Source of the DNA: CAYVTV01 sp964526475
Lineage (GTDB): Bacteria; Bacteroidota; Bacteroidia; Bacteroidales; GCA-2748055
DNA length: 57,649 nt
Direction of reading: 5' to 3'
Assembly (NCBI GenBank): GCA_964526475.1
Contig: CAZGKF010000015.1
Coordinates: forward strand, 1-57,649
Within the stretch, counting starts at the first letter, position 1; each line of letters begins with the position of its first letter. The translations under genes were made by a program, and so were the position numbers. The notes below the pieces were generated by a model. It was not told the origin of the DNA. It saw only the letters and a list, made by a program, of their open reading frames with translations, and ran no database searches. This document shows, piece after piece, positions 9,060 through 17,643 of the stretch.

Positions 9060-9093
9060 ACGGGGTTTTCTATTAAGAAACCCCGTTTTTTTT
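9060..9093 (+). terminator. Rho-independent terminator after the cold-shock gene
   Basis: Stem ACGGGGTTT (9060-9068) and AAACCCCGT (9078-9086) with a nine-base loop, followed by a run of eight T (9086-9093). It ends 28 bases after the cold-shock stop codon; the GntP gene converges from the other side. Confidence 0.9.
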
Positions 9094-9107
9094 ATATATA
9101 AAGAGAA

Positions 9108-10469
9108 CTATATAAACAATCCGGCCAGCATGGTGAATCCAAGTCCGCAAAAACCAATAATTGTTTCCATAACTGTCCATGACTGAAGAGTTTGTTTTTC
9201 ATCCATTCCAAAATATTTGCTCACCAGCCAGAATCCACTATCATTTACGTGCGACAAAATGGTAGCACCTGATGCTATAGCAATTACAATAAGGGCCACC
9301 TGAGGTTGACTAAGTTCAAAGACAGTTAATACCGGAGCTATAATTCCTGCCGCTGTGATCATAGCGACAGTTGCTGATCCCTGAGTAACTCTCACTACAG
9401 CAGCCAGTATCCACGACAATAAAATAAGTGGCATCGATGAATCGGCAATTGCTTCAGCCATTATCGTACCTATGCCACTATCTACAAGTATTTGCTTTAA
9501 TACACCGCCAGCACCTGTAATTAATATAATGATCCCTGCCGGGCCCAGTGCTTTTGAACTCAGTTCCATAATTTTTTGCTTAGGCATTCCTCTTTTAATA
9601 CATAAAAAGTAAATCGCCATAAGTGTCGCAATAATAAGAGCTGTAAACGGATGTCCCAGGAAGACAAGAAATTCAGTTAAAAACGACGTAGAAACATAAT
9701 CTTTTGATACTCCCAAATTAACAAATGTTCCAATTAGAATTAGAAAAAGGGGGGTAGCAATCATAAATACAATTAACCTGAATGAAGGCATATTTTTTTT
9801 CTGTTCCTGAATATCTGACCGTGGAACAAAAAAACCTTCCGGAGGTTGAATATTGATCTTTCCGGAAATATATTTTCCAAAAACAGGTCCGGCAATAATT
9901 GCAGTAGGTAAACCAAAGAGGAAACCGAAAATTATTACCCATCCTATATCTGCTTTCAGGATATCGGCTACTGCAACCGGGCCGGGAGTAGGTGGGATAA
10001 AACAATGAGCAACTGCAAGCCCTGCAAGCAGAGGAATACCATAATACAGAAGTGAACGTCCGGTATCCCTTGAAAGTGCATAAACTATTGGTATCAGAAT
10101 TATTAATCCCACATCCAGAAAAACCGGGATAGCAACCAGAAAACCTGTTACCATCATGGCCCGTGAAGATTTCTCTTTCCCGAATTTTTTTATCAAATGG
10201 TGTGCTAATGATTCAGCTCCACCGGAACTTTCAAGCATCTGCCCGAAAATTGCACCTAAACCTACTACTGTGGCAACAAATCCAAGTGTACCCCCCATTC
10301 CATTCTGAATGGAGGAAGTAATTTCTGAAAGTGGCATTCCAGCAAGTATTCCTACCAGTATGGAAGTAATAAGAAGGGAAATAAATGCACTAAGCTTAAG
10401 CTTTAAAACAAGCAGTAATAATATAAAAACTCCAAAAACTACAATAAACAGTAAATAAAATGTTGACAT
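9108..10469 (-). CDS. GntP family gluconate/hydroxy-acid:H+ symporter
   Basis: Inner-membrane permease of the GntP family, 453 residues, with about 12 hydrophobic segments throughout. Characteristic family stretches are AVAHCFIPPTPGPVAVADILKAD near residue 155, LGAIFGQMLESSGGAESLA near 70 and TQGSATVAMITAAGI near 360. Members carry gluconate, D-serine, glycerate or related hydroxy acids into the cell with protons. No gluconate kinase is adjacent, so the substrate is open. A perfect 15-base palindrome 38 bases upstream of the start (10507-10521) may be an operator. Confidence 0.92.
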   Translation of the reverse strand: MSTFYLLFIVVFGVFILLLLVLKLKLSAFISLLITSILVGILAGMPLSEITSSIQNGMGGTLGFVATVVGLGAIFGQMLESSGGAESLAHHLIKKFGKEKSSRAMMVTGFLVAIPVFLDVGLIILIPIVYALSRDTGRSLLYYGIPLLAGLAVAHCFIPPTPGPVAVADILKADIGWVIIFGFLFGLPTAIIAGPVFGKYISGKINIQPPEGFFVPRSDIQEQKKNMPSFRLIVFMIATPLFLILIGTFVNLGVSKDYVSTSFLTEFLVFLGHPFTALIIATLMAIYFLCIKRGMPKQKIMELSSKALGPAGIIILITGAGGVLKQILVDSGIGTIMAEAIADSSMPLILLSWILAAVVRVTQGSATVAMITAAGIIAPVLTVFELSQPQVALIVIAIASGATILSHVNDSGFWLVSKYFGMDEKQTLQSWTVMETIIGFCGLGFTMLAGLFI

Positions 10470-10506
10470 ACAATTAGTAGTATTCAGGCTTTAAGTTAAA
10501 AAATTA

Positions 10507-10521
10507 ACATGCCAGGCATGT
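10507..10521. promoter_or_regulatory. Perfect palindrome upstream of the GntP gene, candidate operator
   Basis: ACATGCCAGGCATGT is a perfect inverted repeat of seven bases around a single central base. It lies in the 138-base gap between queE and the GntP gene, 38 bases before the permease start codon, where a repressor or activator would act. No T-run follows, so it is not a terminator. No regulator gene is beside it. Confidence 0.4.
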
Positions 10522-10607
10522 AAAATTAATAATTAAGAGCAAATCCTGAAATATCGAAACTATAAATAATAGAAATGAAGATATAAAATTCCTTATGCCT
10601 ATAGTTT

Positions 10608-11231
10608 TTAGGGAATATGTATAAATTTATGCGTTTGCAGGGAGATGCTCCATTCAGGATTATTCTTTATGAAACCGATAATTACAGGTGTTATCTCCTT
10701 ATGAACGCTCCATTCAGGCTGAAGAAAAAGATGACAGCTACTGCTAACAAGCTTTGAATTTTTAACAGCCCATTCCAGATCAGACAGATCGGCAATAATC
10801 ACTTTCAGTTCATTTGCAAGGGGATAAATGTTTTGAAGAGGAGGCTGTTGCTTCTTTGGTGACAGGCATATCCAGCTCCATTTACCTGATAAAGAGTATG
10901 CTCCTGAAGTTTCAAGAAATGAATCAATTTTCATACCCTCCAATAAGGAACACAGATAATCAAGATTCCACATCAGAGGCTCTCCTCCTGTAACTACCAT
11001 AGCTCTGGCAGGAAATTTATTTGCACGCATAACAAGTTCATCAGTTTTTATAACTGGATGAATGGACTGGTCCCATGAAAAAACTGAATCGCACCATCTG
11101 CATCCGATATCACATCCTCCAATACGCACAAAATAGGCTGCTTTACCGGTATGATAACCTTCACCCTGAAGGGAATAAAACTCCTCTACAACAGGGAGCT
11201 TCCTGCCACTTTCAAATATATCTTCGATCAT
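10608..11231 (-). CDS. queE: 7-carboxy-7-deazaguanine synthase (radical SAM)
   Basis: Converts 6-carboxy-tetrahydropterin to 7-carboxy-7-deazaguanine in the queuosine pathway, in the cytoplasm. The 207-residue protein has the substrate-side opening EEFYSLQGEGYHTGKAAYF and the iron-sulfur motif Cys40-x3-Cys44-x2-Cys47 (GGCDIGCRWCDS), followed by the SAM-binding VVTGGEPLMW at about residue 79. Length and order match the short Bacteroidota QueE type. Other queuosine genes are not in the window. It is a single gene here, between alkaline phosphatase and the GntP permease, all on the same strand but with wide gaps. Confidence 0.93.
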   Translation of the reverse strand: MIEDIFESGRKLPVVEEFYSLQGEGYHTGKAAYFVRIGGCDIGCRWCDSVFSWDQSIHPVIKTDELVMRANKFPARAMVVTGGEPLMWNLDYLCSLLEGMKIDSFLETSGAYSLSGKWSWICLSPKKQQPPLQNIYPLANELKVIIADLSDLEWAVKNSKLVSSSCHLFLQPEWSVHKEITPVIIGFIKNNPEWSISLQTHKFIHIP

Positions 11232-11319
11232 TTGCCTGTTATTAGCAGAAATTGAATTTATTACATTAAATAAAGCTTAAGCCTGATGACTTTTAAGTAT
11301 TAATGCGAATTAGGAGTAG

Positions 11320-11418
11320 AATTCACTCTGTGAATCTCTGTCTTCTTTGTGGCTCTCAGTGTATTTATTTTTTTGTTACAGAGTATACACGGAGTATTCA
11401 CAGAGAACCACAGAGTTT
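11320..11418. repeat. Intergenic CACAGAG-type repeat with inverted arms
   Basis: The segment is built of CTCTGTG/CACAGAG words on both strands. CTCTGTGAAT (11326-11335) and ATTCACAGAG (11396-11405) form a perfect ten-base inverted pair, and ATTCAC-TCT-GTGAAT is a local palindrome at 11321-11335. The right edge touches the stop codon of the alkaline phosphatase gene (11417-11419). It looks like a member of a dispersed palindromic family; whether it ends transcription is unclear. Confidence 0.6.
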
Positions 11419-12517
11419 ATTCCTGGTTACCGGAAAAGCCATAAAGCAGCATGAACTTCTCGAAAAATGCAGAATTGTCAATAATACCTGAAAACATTTC
11501 AGCGCCAGGGCCGAAAGAAAAAACAGGTACCATTCCTGCAGAGTGGCCTTTTGTAGAGAAAGCAGCTTTGACTTCTTTATTTTCTATATTTCCACCAATT
11601 ATTGTCATACCTCCCGTTTCGTGATCGGAGGTGACAACAACCAATGTATTGCCGTCTTTTCTTGCAAAATCAAGTGCTCTTCCCACAGCTCTGTCAAAAT
11701 CAAGCATCTCATCCATTATATACTGGAGATCATTATCATGCCCGCCCCAATCGATCTGGGAACCCTCCACCATAAGAAAGAAACCGTTTTTATTTTTTCC
11801 CAGTAATTCAATGGCTTTTGAAGTGGCATCAGGAAGCATATCTTCTCTTCCTTCAGAATATTTCGGAGGATGAATCGGGTATAAAATAGCCGCCAACTTC
11901 CCTGATTTGGATGAATCCAACATGGAAGGGTTGTCAATAACCACATATCCTTTATTTTTGAAAGTGTCAATCAAATTTTGCCCATCTTTTCTTACAGCAA
12001 AGTGGTTATATCCTCCACCAATTATAACATCAACCTGAGTTTTTAGATAATCAGCTGCAATCTCCTCATACATATTACGATTAGGTTGATTTGCAATAAA
12101 CGAGGCCGGCGTAGCATGTGTCAGTGCACATGAAGCAACAATACCGGTGGAAAGGCCCTTGTCATGGGCGATATGAAGAATAGATCTCAGTGCATTCCCA
12201 AGCGTGTCCTGCCCTATTACACCATTTTTTGTTTTGACTCCGGTAGCCAACGCCGTTCCACCAGCGGCCGAATCTGTGATATAATTTGAGTAACTAAAAG
12301 TTTTCTGAAAACCGGAAAAAGGAAACTGTTCTAAATATAATGCATAACCGGCTTGTGTAATAGCAGCATAAATATGTGCTTCACTCATACCATCACCTAT
12401 CATAAAAATTATATTTTTTACAGGAGGGATTGATTTTTCTTTATTTCTGTGTCCATCACAAGAGTATATGAAAACAGAAAGGAAAATAAAACAAAAACGA
12501 ATCAGGAATCTTTTCAT
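11417..12517 (-). CDS. Alkaline phosphatase, lipoprotein
   Basis: Periplasmic or surface phosphomonoesterase of the PhoA fold, 366 residues. A signal peptide ends in a lipobox with Cys20 (FIYSC). Metal and catalytic motifs are visible: Asp42 in MIGDGMSE, the phosphorylated Ser83 in TDSAAGGTALATG, EGSQIDWGGHDND for the Asp/His zinc ligands, SDHETGG, and the late His in KGHSAGMVPVF. Releases phosphate from organic esters. The stop codon abuts a CACAGAG-type repeat. No PHO-type operator was recognised upstream. Confidence 0.93.
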   Translation of the reverse strand: MKRFLIRFCFIFLSVFIYSCDGHRNKEKSIPPVKNIIFMIGDGMSEAHIYAAITQAGYALYLEQFPFSGFQKTFSYSNYITDSAAGGTALATGVKTKNGVIGQDTLGNALRSILHIAHDKGLSTGIVASCALTHATPASFIANQPNRNMYEEIAADYLKTQVDVIIGGGYNHFAVRKDGQNLIDTFKNKGYVVIDNPSMLDSSKSGKLAAILYPIHPPKYSEGREDMLPDATSKAIELLGKNKNGFFLMVEGSQIDWGGHDNDLQYIMDEMLDFDRAVGRALDFARKDGNTLVVVTSDHETGGMTIIGGNIENKEVKAAFSTKGHSAGMVPVFSFGPGAEMFSGIIDNSAFFEKFMLLYGFSGNQE

Positions 12518-12871
12518 AAGGGATAATCTATTTCTTATTAAATAATTTCATTATTAGCTGTTAAACATTTATACGATAAAAACTTAGATTAAAAATACTG
12601 TAAGGAGCAAATCGACATATATGGTAATAATACGCTTTACAGGACATTTGATAATGAAGACTACAAATGTATTGCCTTAGACTGTAAAAACCAAATTATT
12701 ATCCGGCAGGAAATTATTTTTTCAATAAGAATAATCCCAAAACTTCCACTGCTAATATTAGTATAAAACCAATCTATATTTTGAAAAGACTTTTGTGACT
12801 TATGTCTTATAAAGTTCAATTTATGAAAAAATCACTATTTTTACCGCCCGAAATATAAAATCAGTTCTATA
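12518..12871. other. Gap with a possible 3' remnant of a membrane protein gene
   Basis: 354 bases between divergent genes. On the minus strand 12773-12714 reads IGFILILAVEVLGLFLLKK and stop, like the last helix of a transporter of the EamA type, but a stop codon lies just upstream, so it would be a decayed fragment at most. No clear promoter box seen. Confidence 0.2.
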
Positions 12872-13915
12872 ATGAATCCCATTAAAACAGGATTAGCCTC
12901 GTACGGAATGTCCGGAATCGTTTTTCATGCCCCATTAATTTATTCAAATAATAATTTTGAACTATATAAAATACTTGAAAGAACACGGGATGATTCCAGA
13001 GAGAAATATCCGGAAGCCAGTATAGTAAGAAATTACGATGATCTGTTATATGATGATGATATTGAATTAATCATTGTCAATACTCCGGATAACAAACATT
13101 ATAAAATGGCCAGAAAAGCCCTTGAAGCTGGTAAAAATGTAGTTGTAGAGAAACCTTTTGTTCAGAAGTATTCTGATGCAATGGAGTTAGTTGAATTGGC
13201 TGATAAAAAAGGACTGGTTTTAAGTGTTTTCCATAACAGGCGGTGGGATGGTGATTTTTTAACTGTCAGAAAAATAATATCTGAAAACCTGCTTGGAAGG
13301 CTGGTTGAATATGAAGCCCACTTTGACAGATACCGGAATTTTATTCAGGGCGATACCTGGAAGGAAGACCCCTCAACCGGTGTTGGAACTTTATATAACC
13401 TGGGGTCACATTTAATTGACCAGGCCATTGTGCTTTTCGGGAAACCCAGTCATGTCACTGCGGATATACGCATCCAGAGATCCGGGGGTAAAATTGATGA
13501 CTTTTTTGATTTATGGCTTACTTACCCCGATATCAAAGTTACACTTTGCGGAGGTTATCTTGTAAGAGAACCGGGCCCGAGATATACTCTACATGGAACG
13601 GAAGGGTCCTATTTAAAATGGGGAATAGACCCGCAGGAAGAAGACCTCAAACAAGGGAAAAAACCCAATGCCCCGGGATGGGGTGAGGAGAGCAGGGAAA
13701 ACTGGGGTTTACTGCATACCGGGACAAACGGCACACTTTTCAGGGATAAATACGAAACAGTTACAGGCAACTATAATGATTACTATAACGATATTCACAA
13801 TACCATAAGAAATGGGGCTACCCCTACTGTCACTGCAGAGCAGGCTGCGCTTGTTATCAGGGTAATAGAAGCTGCGTTTAAAAGTGTAAGGAAGATGCGG
13901 AGTATTGAGTTATAG
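12872..13915 (+). CDS. Gfo/Idh/MocA family oxidoreductase
   Basis: 347 residues, no signal peptide, cytoplasmic. Rossmann motif GLASYGMSGIVFHAPLI (residues 7-23) is typical of the YdgJ/YhhX-like subgroup. The Lys motif VVVEKPFVQ lies near residue 90-98, and the C-terminal domain has GVGTLYNLGSHLIDQAIVLFG with the conserved His. Probably oxidises or reduces a sugar with NAD(P). It faces a double-DUF1080 lipoprotein gene (stops 41 bases apart), the second place in the window where a Gfo/Idh/MocA gene neighbours DUF1080. Confidence 0.88.
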   Translation: MNPIKTGLASYGMSGIVFHAPLIYSNNNFELYKILERTRDDSREKYPEASIVRNYDDLLYDDDIELIIVNTPDNKHYKMARKALEAGKNVVVEKPFVQKYSDAMELVELADKKGLVLSVFHNRRWDGDFLTVRKIISENLLGRLVEYEAHFDRYRNFIQGDTWKEDPSTGVGTLYNLGSHLIDQAIVLFGKPSHVTADIRIQRSGGKIDDFFDLWLTYPDIKVTLCGGYLVREPGPRYTLHGTEGSYLKWGIDPQEEDLKQGKKPNAPGWGEESRENWGLLHTGTNGTLFRDKYETVTGNYNDYYNDIHNTIRNGATPTVTAEQAALVIRVIEAAFKSVRKMRSIEL

Positions 13916-13956
13916 CAGTGCCATTAATAACCGGGGGCTTTTACAGATTGAAACTT

Positions 13957-15324
13957 TTAAAATGTTCTTATTTTAATACTTTTAAATGAAACCTCATCAG
14001 CATGTTCCTGCAGAAGAATATGTCCTTCTTTTGCTTCACCAAAGCCCGGAACATCTTTGAATTTACTTTGAGCAACAAGTTTTCTGAATTCCTCACTTCC
14101 TCTCTCATACTCGAGAACTTTAAATCCATTCAGCCAGTGCTCAACATGCATACCTTCGGAAATTATGCGAATATTATTCCAGTTTCCAATAGGATTAACT
14201 CTTTTATTTTCAGGTTTCATTAAATCATATAATGCTCCGAATGTTCGAATTCCCTGAACTAATCCCAATTTGGCATCCGGATGCAGATTATCGTCCAGAA
14301 TCTGAAATTCCGGACTCACATTGCTTATTTTCCCGTCTTTCGATTCAGTAATAAAATACTTCAAACCACTGTTTGCCCCGGGAGTTAGTCTGGTCTGAAG
14401 GCACAATTCAAAGTCAGAATATTTGTCAACAGTAATAATATCACCTCCTCCGGGTTTATCTTTTTTTGCTGCTTCAACTGTAAGAATGCCATTTTCTATC
14501 TTCCATCCTTTTTCCGGGAAATTATTATTTTTTATACTTCTCCATCCTTCCCCATTCTCACCATTAAAAAGCAATTTCCATCCTTCAGCTAATTCATTTT
14601 CAGTAAGTTTGTTTGATAGATATGAACGTTCCATTGCAATTGTTTCTGTTGAAAATTTATCAGGATTTTCAGTAATGATCCGGATATTTCTCCACATTAC
14701 CTGCGTTCCTGCCCGGGAACTGTCTCTTATGGAATGTACCTGAAGGGCAATGAAACCTTCAGAAGTTTCATCATCAAAAAGGTTAGTGACAGGAACATCA
14801 TTTACCCATGTTTTAATATTATTTCCAATGGCTTCCACCCTGATCTTGTTCCATTCATTGTTTGTAAAGGCAGCACGTGCATCTTTTTGTTCAGGGCCGG
14901 AAAGCGGGTAAAGCCAGCCTCTGCGTGCTTCATCATAGATTCCTCCTGTCCATGCCCGCTCAGAAGGATCTATTTCAACCTGGTACCCATGCACTCTTCC
15001 ATTTAAATAATCCGGTAAGCTATGACTTCTTATCTGGACACCGCTGTTAAGTTGAGGATCCACTTTAAAATCATACTCAAGAATAAAATCGCTATAAGAT
15101 TCTTCAGTACACAGAAAACTGTTAGGAGTATTAGGAACAGAAGTTCCCACAATAATACCGTCTGCTACCTCAAAAGCGGCATTGCCACCTATCTGGATCC
15201 AACCGGAAAGATCTTTACCATTAAATAAATCCAGCCAAACAGGTTGGTTCTTTTTTGTATCGCCTAAGCAGGAAGAAAAAAAGAGAATAATAAAAAGACA
15301 CGCAGATGTAACAAAATTTTTCAT
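13957..15324 (-). CDS. Lipoprotein with two DUF1080 (3-keto-disaccharide hydrolase-like) domains
   Basis: 455 residues. Signal peptide with lipobox Cys19 (FFSSC). Domain 1 (about 30-215) begins LDLFNGKDLSGW and contains NSGVQIRSH and the GYQVEIDPS stretch; domain 2 (about 240-453) begins KLLFNGENGEGW and contains GANSGLKYFITE and PEFQILDD. Both are concanavalin-like sandwich domains of the DUF1080 family, whose characterised members cleave 3-keto-glycosides. The tandem arrangement may be an ancient duplication, the two copies being far diverged. It lies 64 bases after galU on the same strand and may be read from it. Confidence 0.88.
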   Translation of the reverse strand: MKNFVTSACLFIILFFSSCLGDTKKNQPVWLDLFNGKDLSGWIQIGGNAAFEVADGIIVGTSVPNTPNSFLCTEESYSDFILEYDFKVDPQLNSGVQIRSHSLPDYLNGRVHGYQVEIDPSERAWTGGIYDEARRGWLYPLSGPEQKDARAAFTNNEWNKIRVEAIGNNIKTWVNDVPVTNLFDDETSEGFIALQVHSIRDSSRAGTQVMWRNIRIITENPDKFSTETIAMERSYLSNKLTENELAEGWKLLFNGENGEGWRSIKNNNFPEKGWKIENGILTVEAAKKDKPGGGDIITVDKYSDFELCLQTRLTPGANSGLKYFITESKDGKISNVSPEFQILDDNLHPDAKLGLVQGIRTFGALYDLMKPENKRVNPIGNWNNIRIISEGMHVEHWLNGFKVLEYERGSEEFRKLVAQSKFKDVPGFGEAKEGHILLQEHADEVSFKSIKIRTF

Positions 15325-15388
15325 AACGAAAGGTTTATTAGTTAATTATACTGGTAAAAACTTAATGAACCAGTTTGATTTAGTGCTT

Positions 15389-16267
15389 CTATATTTTTTT
15401 TACGAATTCCTTTAACCAGGTTCTGAATTCCAAGCCAAAGTCATTTCGCTTCAGACCAAAAATAACATTTGTTTTCAAAAAATCGAGTTTGTTTCCGATA
15501 TCATGCCTTACTCCTTCAAACCGAAAACCGTACATTATCTGGTCTTTCAACATCATTTGCATGGCATCGGTAAGTTGTACCTCATTATTTTTCCCCGGTT
15601 TAACCTTCTCCAGGTATTTAAATATTTCAGGAGTAAAAATATACCTTGAAGCTATAGCAAGATTTGAAGGAGCCTGGCCAATATCAGGTTTTTCGATAAA
15701 CTTGTTAACTTTATAAATATTCCCGGAGATTTCCTCCCCTCCTATTATCCCGTACCTTGAAACCATTAAGGGATCGACCTCTTCAAGAGCAACAACCGAC
15801 TCCTTCACCTGATTAAAAACGTCCATTAATTGCCTGGTTACCGGAATATTGTTATGAGATTCGATAAGTGTATCACCCAGAAGTATTGCGAAGGGTTCAT
15901 TGTTAACATGGTATTTAGCATATCTGATAGCATCACCCAGCCCGTTTAAATCCTTCTGCCAAATAAAATGAATATTTGCCAGTTCAGTAATTTCCCTTAT
16001 CAATCTCAATTCCTCTTTCTTTTCCTTCTCAAAAAGCTGCTTCTCCAGTTCAACATTCCGGTCAAAATGTTCTTCAATAGCCCTTTTCCCTTTCCCAATT
16101 ATCATAAGAATATCAGTAATACCAGATGCAACAGCTTCTTCCACTACATACTGGATTGTTGGTTTGTCAACTATGGGTAACATTTCCTTGGGCTGGGATT
16201 TTGTTGCAGGAAGAAATCTTGTTCCAAAACCTGCTGCGGGAATAACTGCTTTCTTAATCATATCCAT
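15389..16267 (-). CDS. galU: UTP-glucose-1-phosphate uridylyltransferase (GalU type)
   Basis: Makes UDP-glucose from UTP and glucose-1-phosphate; 292 residues, the usual size. The nucleotide-binding signature KAVIPAAGFGTRFLPATKSQ opens the protein, with KEMLPIVDKPTIQY next, and VRHDIGNKLDFLK near the C-terminus is a GalU hallmark. ATG at 16267 adds two residues before the more usual MIKK start at 16261. It is downstream of the glucuronokinase-like kinase on the same strand, separated by 377 bases with a hairpin repeat. Sugar-1-phosphate specificity could extend to glucuronate-1-phosphate, but that is inference. Confidence 0.94.
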   Translation of the reverse strand: MDMIKKAVIPAAGFGTRFLPATKSQPKEMLPIVDKPTIQYVVEEAVASGITDILMIIGKGKRAIEEHFDRNVELEKQLFEKEKKEELRLIREITELANIHFIWQKDLNGLGDAIRYAKYHVNNEPFAILLGDTLIESHNNIPVTRQLMDVFNQVKESVVALEEVDPLMVSRYGIIGGEEISGNIYKVNKFIEKPDIGQAPSNLAIASRYIFTPEIFKYLEKVKPGKNNEVQLTDAMQMMLKDQIMYGFRFEGVRHDIGNKLDFLKTNVIFGLKRNDFGLEFRTWLKEFVKKI

Positions 16268-16370
16268 ATTAATAATTTAAATTCAGGTGATAAAGTAAAT
16301 TTAGTAAATGAAGATTATAATACGTGAAGTTTCTATTTTATTCATTCCTGAATCCACTCCGAAAAGTAGC

Positions 16371-16448
16371 TTTACCCCTAAATCCCCTAAAGGGGACTTA
16401 TGCAAATTGCTTATTATTAAGCACTCCCCCTTTAGGCTGGGGGGTAAA
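16371..16448. repeat. Long imperfect hairpin, REP-like
   Basis: Outer arms TTTACCCC (16371-16378) and GGGGTAAA (16441-16448) pair perfectly; inside them CCCCTAAAGGGG and the CCCCCTTTAGG stretch can continue the pairing with a few bulges around an AT-rich loop. Words such as CCCTAAATCCCCTAAAGGGG are frequent intergenic elements in Bacteroidota. It sits between galU and the kinase gene (gap 16268-16644, otherwise empty). Confidence 0.75.
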
Positions 16449-16644
16449 CAAGGATTTACATTTTTTATTAATTTTCGGAGCAGACTCATTCTTTTATTAC
16501 TTCAAAAATTGTGTCAAATTAACTAAATGTCATTCTAAACGAAGCAAAATGAAGCGAAAATTTCATATCTAATTATTACATTTTTACCTGGCATCAATAA
16601 TATTTACAGTCTTCAAAATGAATTCCAAGCTCTAATTTCTGGTT

Positions 16645-17643
16645 CTAACTATTAACAACTTCCGGCCTGAATACCCGCACCCCTATTTCACCAAGAACTT
16701 TAGTAAGTTGTAAATACATTTCTTCATCTTCATATGTCCCGATAATAGCTCCGCCAGATCCGGTGAATTTCGCACTTGCCCCGGTTGACCTTGCAGTTTC
16801 CACCATCTGTAAATTCTTATTACTTAACTGCATCACCGACCTGCGAATGTCAAAATTCTGATTTAATAAATCCCCTATGCGCATATCACCGGAAAGTAAT
16901 TTCTTCTTTAGTTTTTCTGTTAATTCCCTCCATTCTTCAATAGCTTTCAATACCTTTTTATCATTAAAATTATATCTTTCACGAAAATCATTATGTACCT
17001 TTTCTGAGCCTTCCGAAAGGTCAGTATTATATCCAATATATAAAGGAGGAAATAATTTTGGATCAAGCTTTTCATATATCCCATATCCTTGCTTTTGCAT
17101 TAAAGATTTATCGAAATCCATATAAACCGGACACTCATAAGCTTGTACCACTCTATCCTGTAATCCTGCTGATATTTTTAATTCTTCAAGTTCCACTGAA
17201 AGAACCAGGTTTGCAAGCAATGGCCGGGGGATATCAATTTTAAAGAAACTCATAAGAGCCTTCATGCAAGCAGTAATAATTGCACTGGAACCAGCCAACC
17301 CAAGTCCAAAAGGAATATCAGATTTATATCTGATGGTAAAATTCTTTTCCTCCGGTAGAAAATTATTTTCAATGCAGTATTGGTAGAATTTTTTCACAGC
17401 TGCTTTAAGTAATCTTATACCTCCATAGTAACCATATAAATGAACATCATTGAAAAGTGCCTTCATTCCGGAAAACACATTTGAATCGTATTCAGCAGGA
17501 ATAATTTCCAATTCAGGTGATTCAAACAAAGTAACCTCTGCCTTGAAATTACTAAAAACAAAGGCAACGGTTTTACCGTAAAATCCGTCTGAAGGATTTC
17601 CAATCAAAGCAGCACGCGGATAAGAATATGTTTTTATTATCAT
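16645..17643 (-). CDS. GHMP kinase, probable glucuronokinase-like sugar-1-kinase
   Basis: ATP-dependent sugar kinase of the GHMP family, 332 residues, cytoplasmic. Motif 1 is in RAALIGNPSDGFYGKT (residues 10-25), the phosphate loop is PFGLGLAGSSAI (111-122) and motif 3 is KFTGSGGAIIG (292-302). Several blocks (GNPSD, GYYGGIRLL, AGLQDRVVQAY, NFDIRR, AKFTGSGGA) match, from memory, plant glucuronokinase rather than galactokinase, mevalonate kinase or heptose kinases. The reaction would be glucuronate to glucuronate-1-phosphate. The start codon directly abuts the stop of the family-2 glycosyltransferase, so it is translated from the same message; galU lies downstream. Substrate is inferred. Confidence 0.8.
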   Translation of the reverse strand: MIIKTYSYPRAALIGNPSDGFYGKTVAFVFSNFKAEVTLFESPELEIIPAEYDSNVFSGMKALFNDVHLYGYYGGIRLLKAAVKKFYQYCIENNFLPEEKNFTIRYKSDIPFGLGLAGSSAIITACMKALMSFFKIDIPRPLLANLVLSVELEELKISAGLQDRVVQAYECPVYMDFDKSLMQKQGYGIYEKLDPKLFPPLYIGYNTDLSEGSEKVHNDFRERYNFNDKKVLKAIEEWRELTEKLKKKLLSGDMRIGDLLNQNFDIRRSVMQLSNKNLQMVETARSTGASAKFTGSGGAIIGTYEDEEMYLQLTKVLGEIGVRVFRPEVVNS

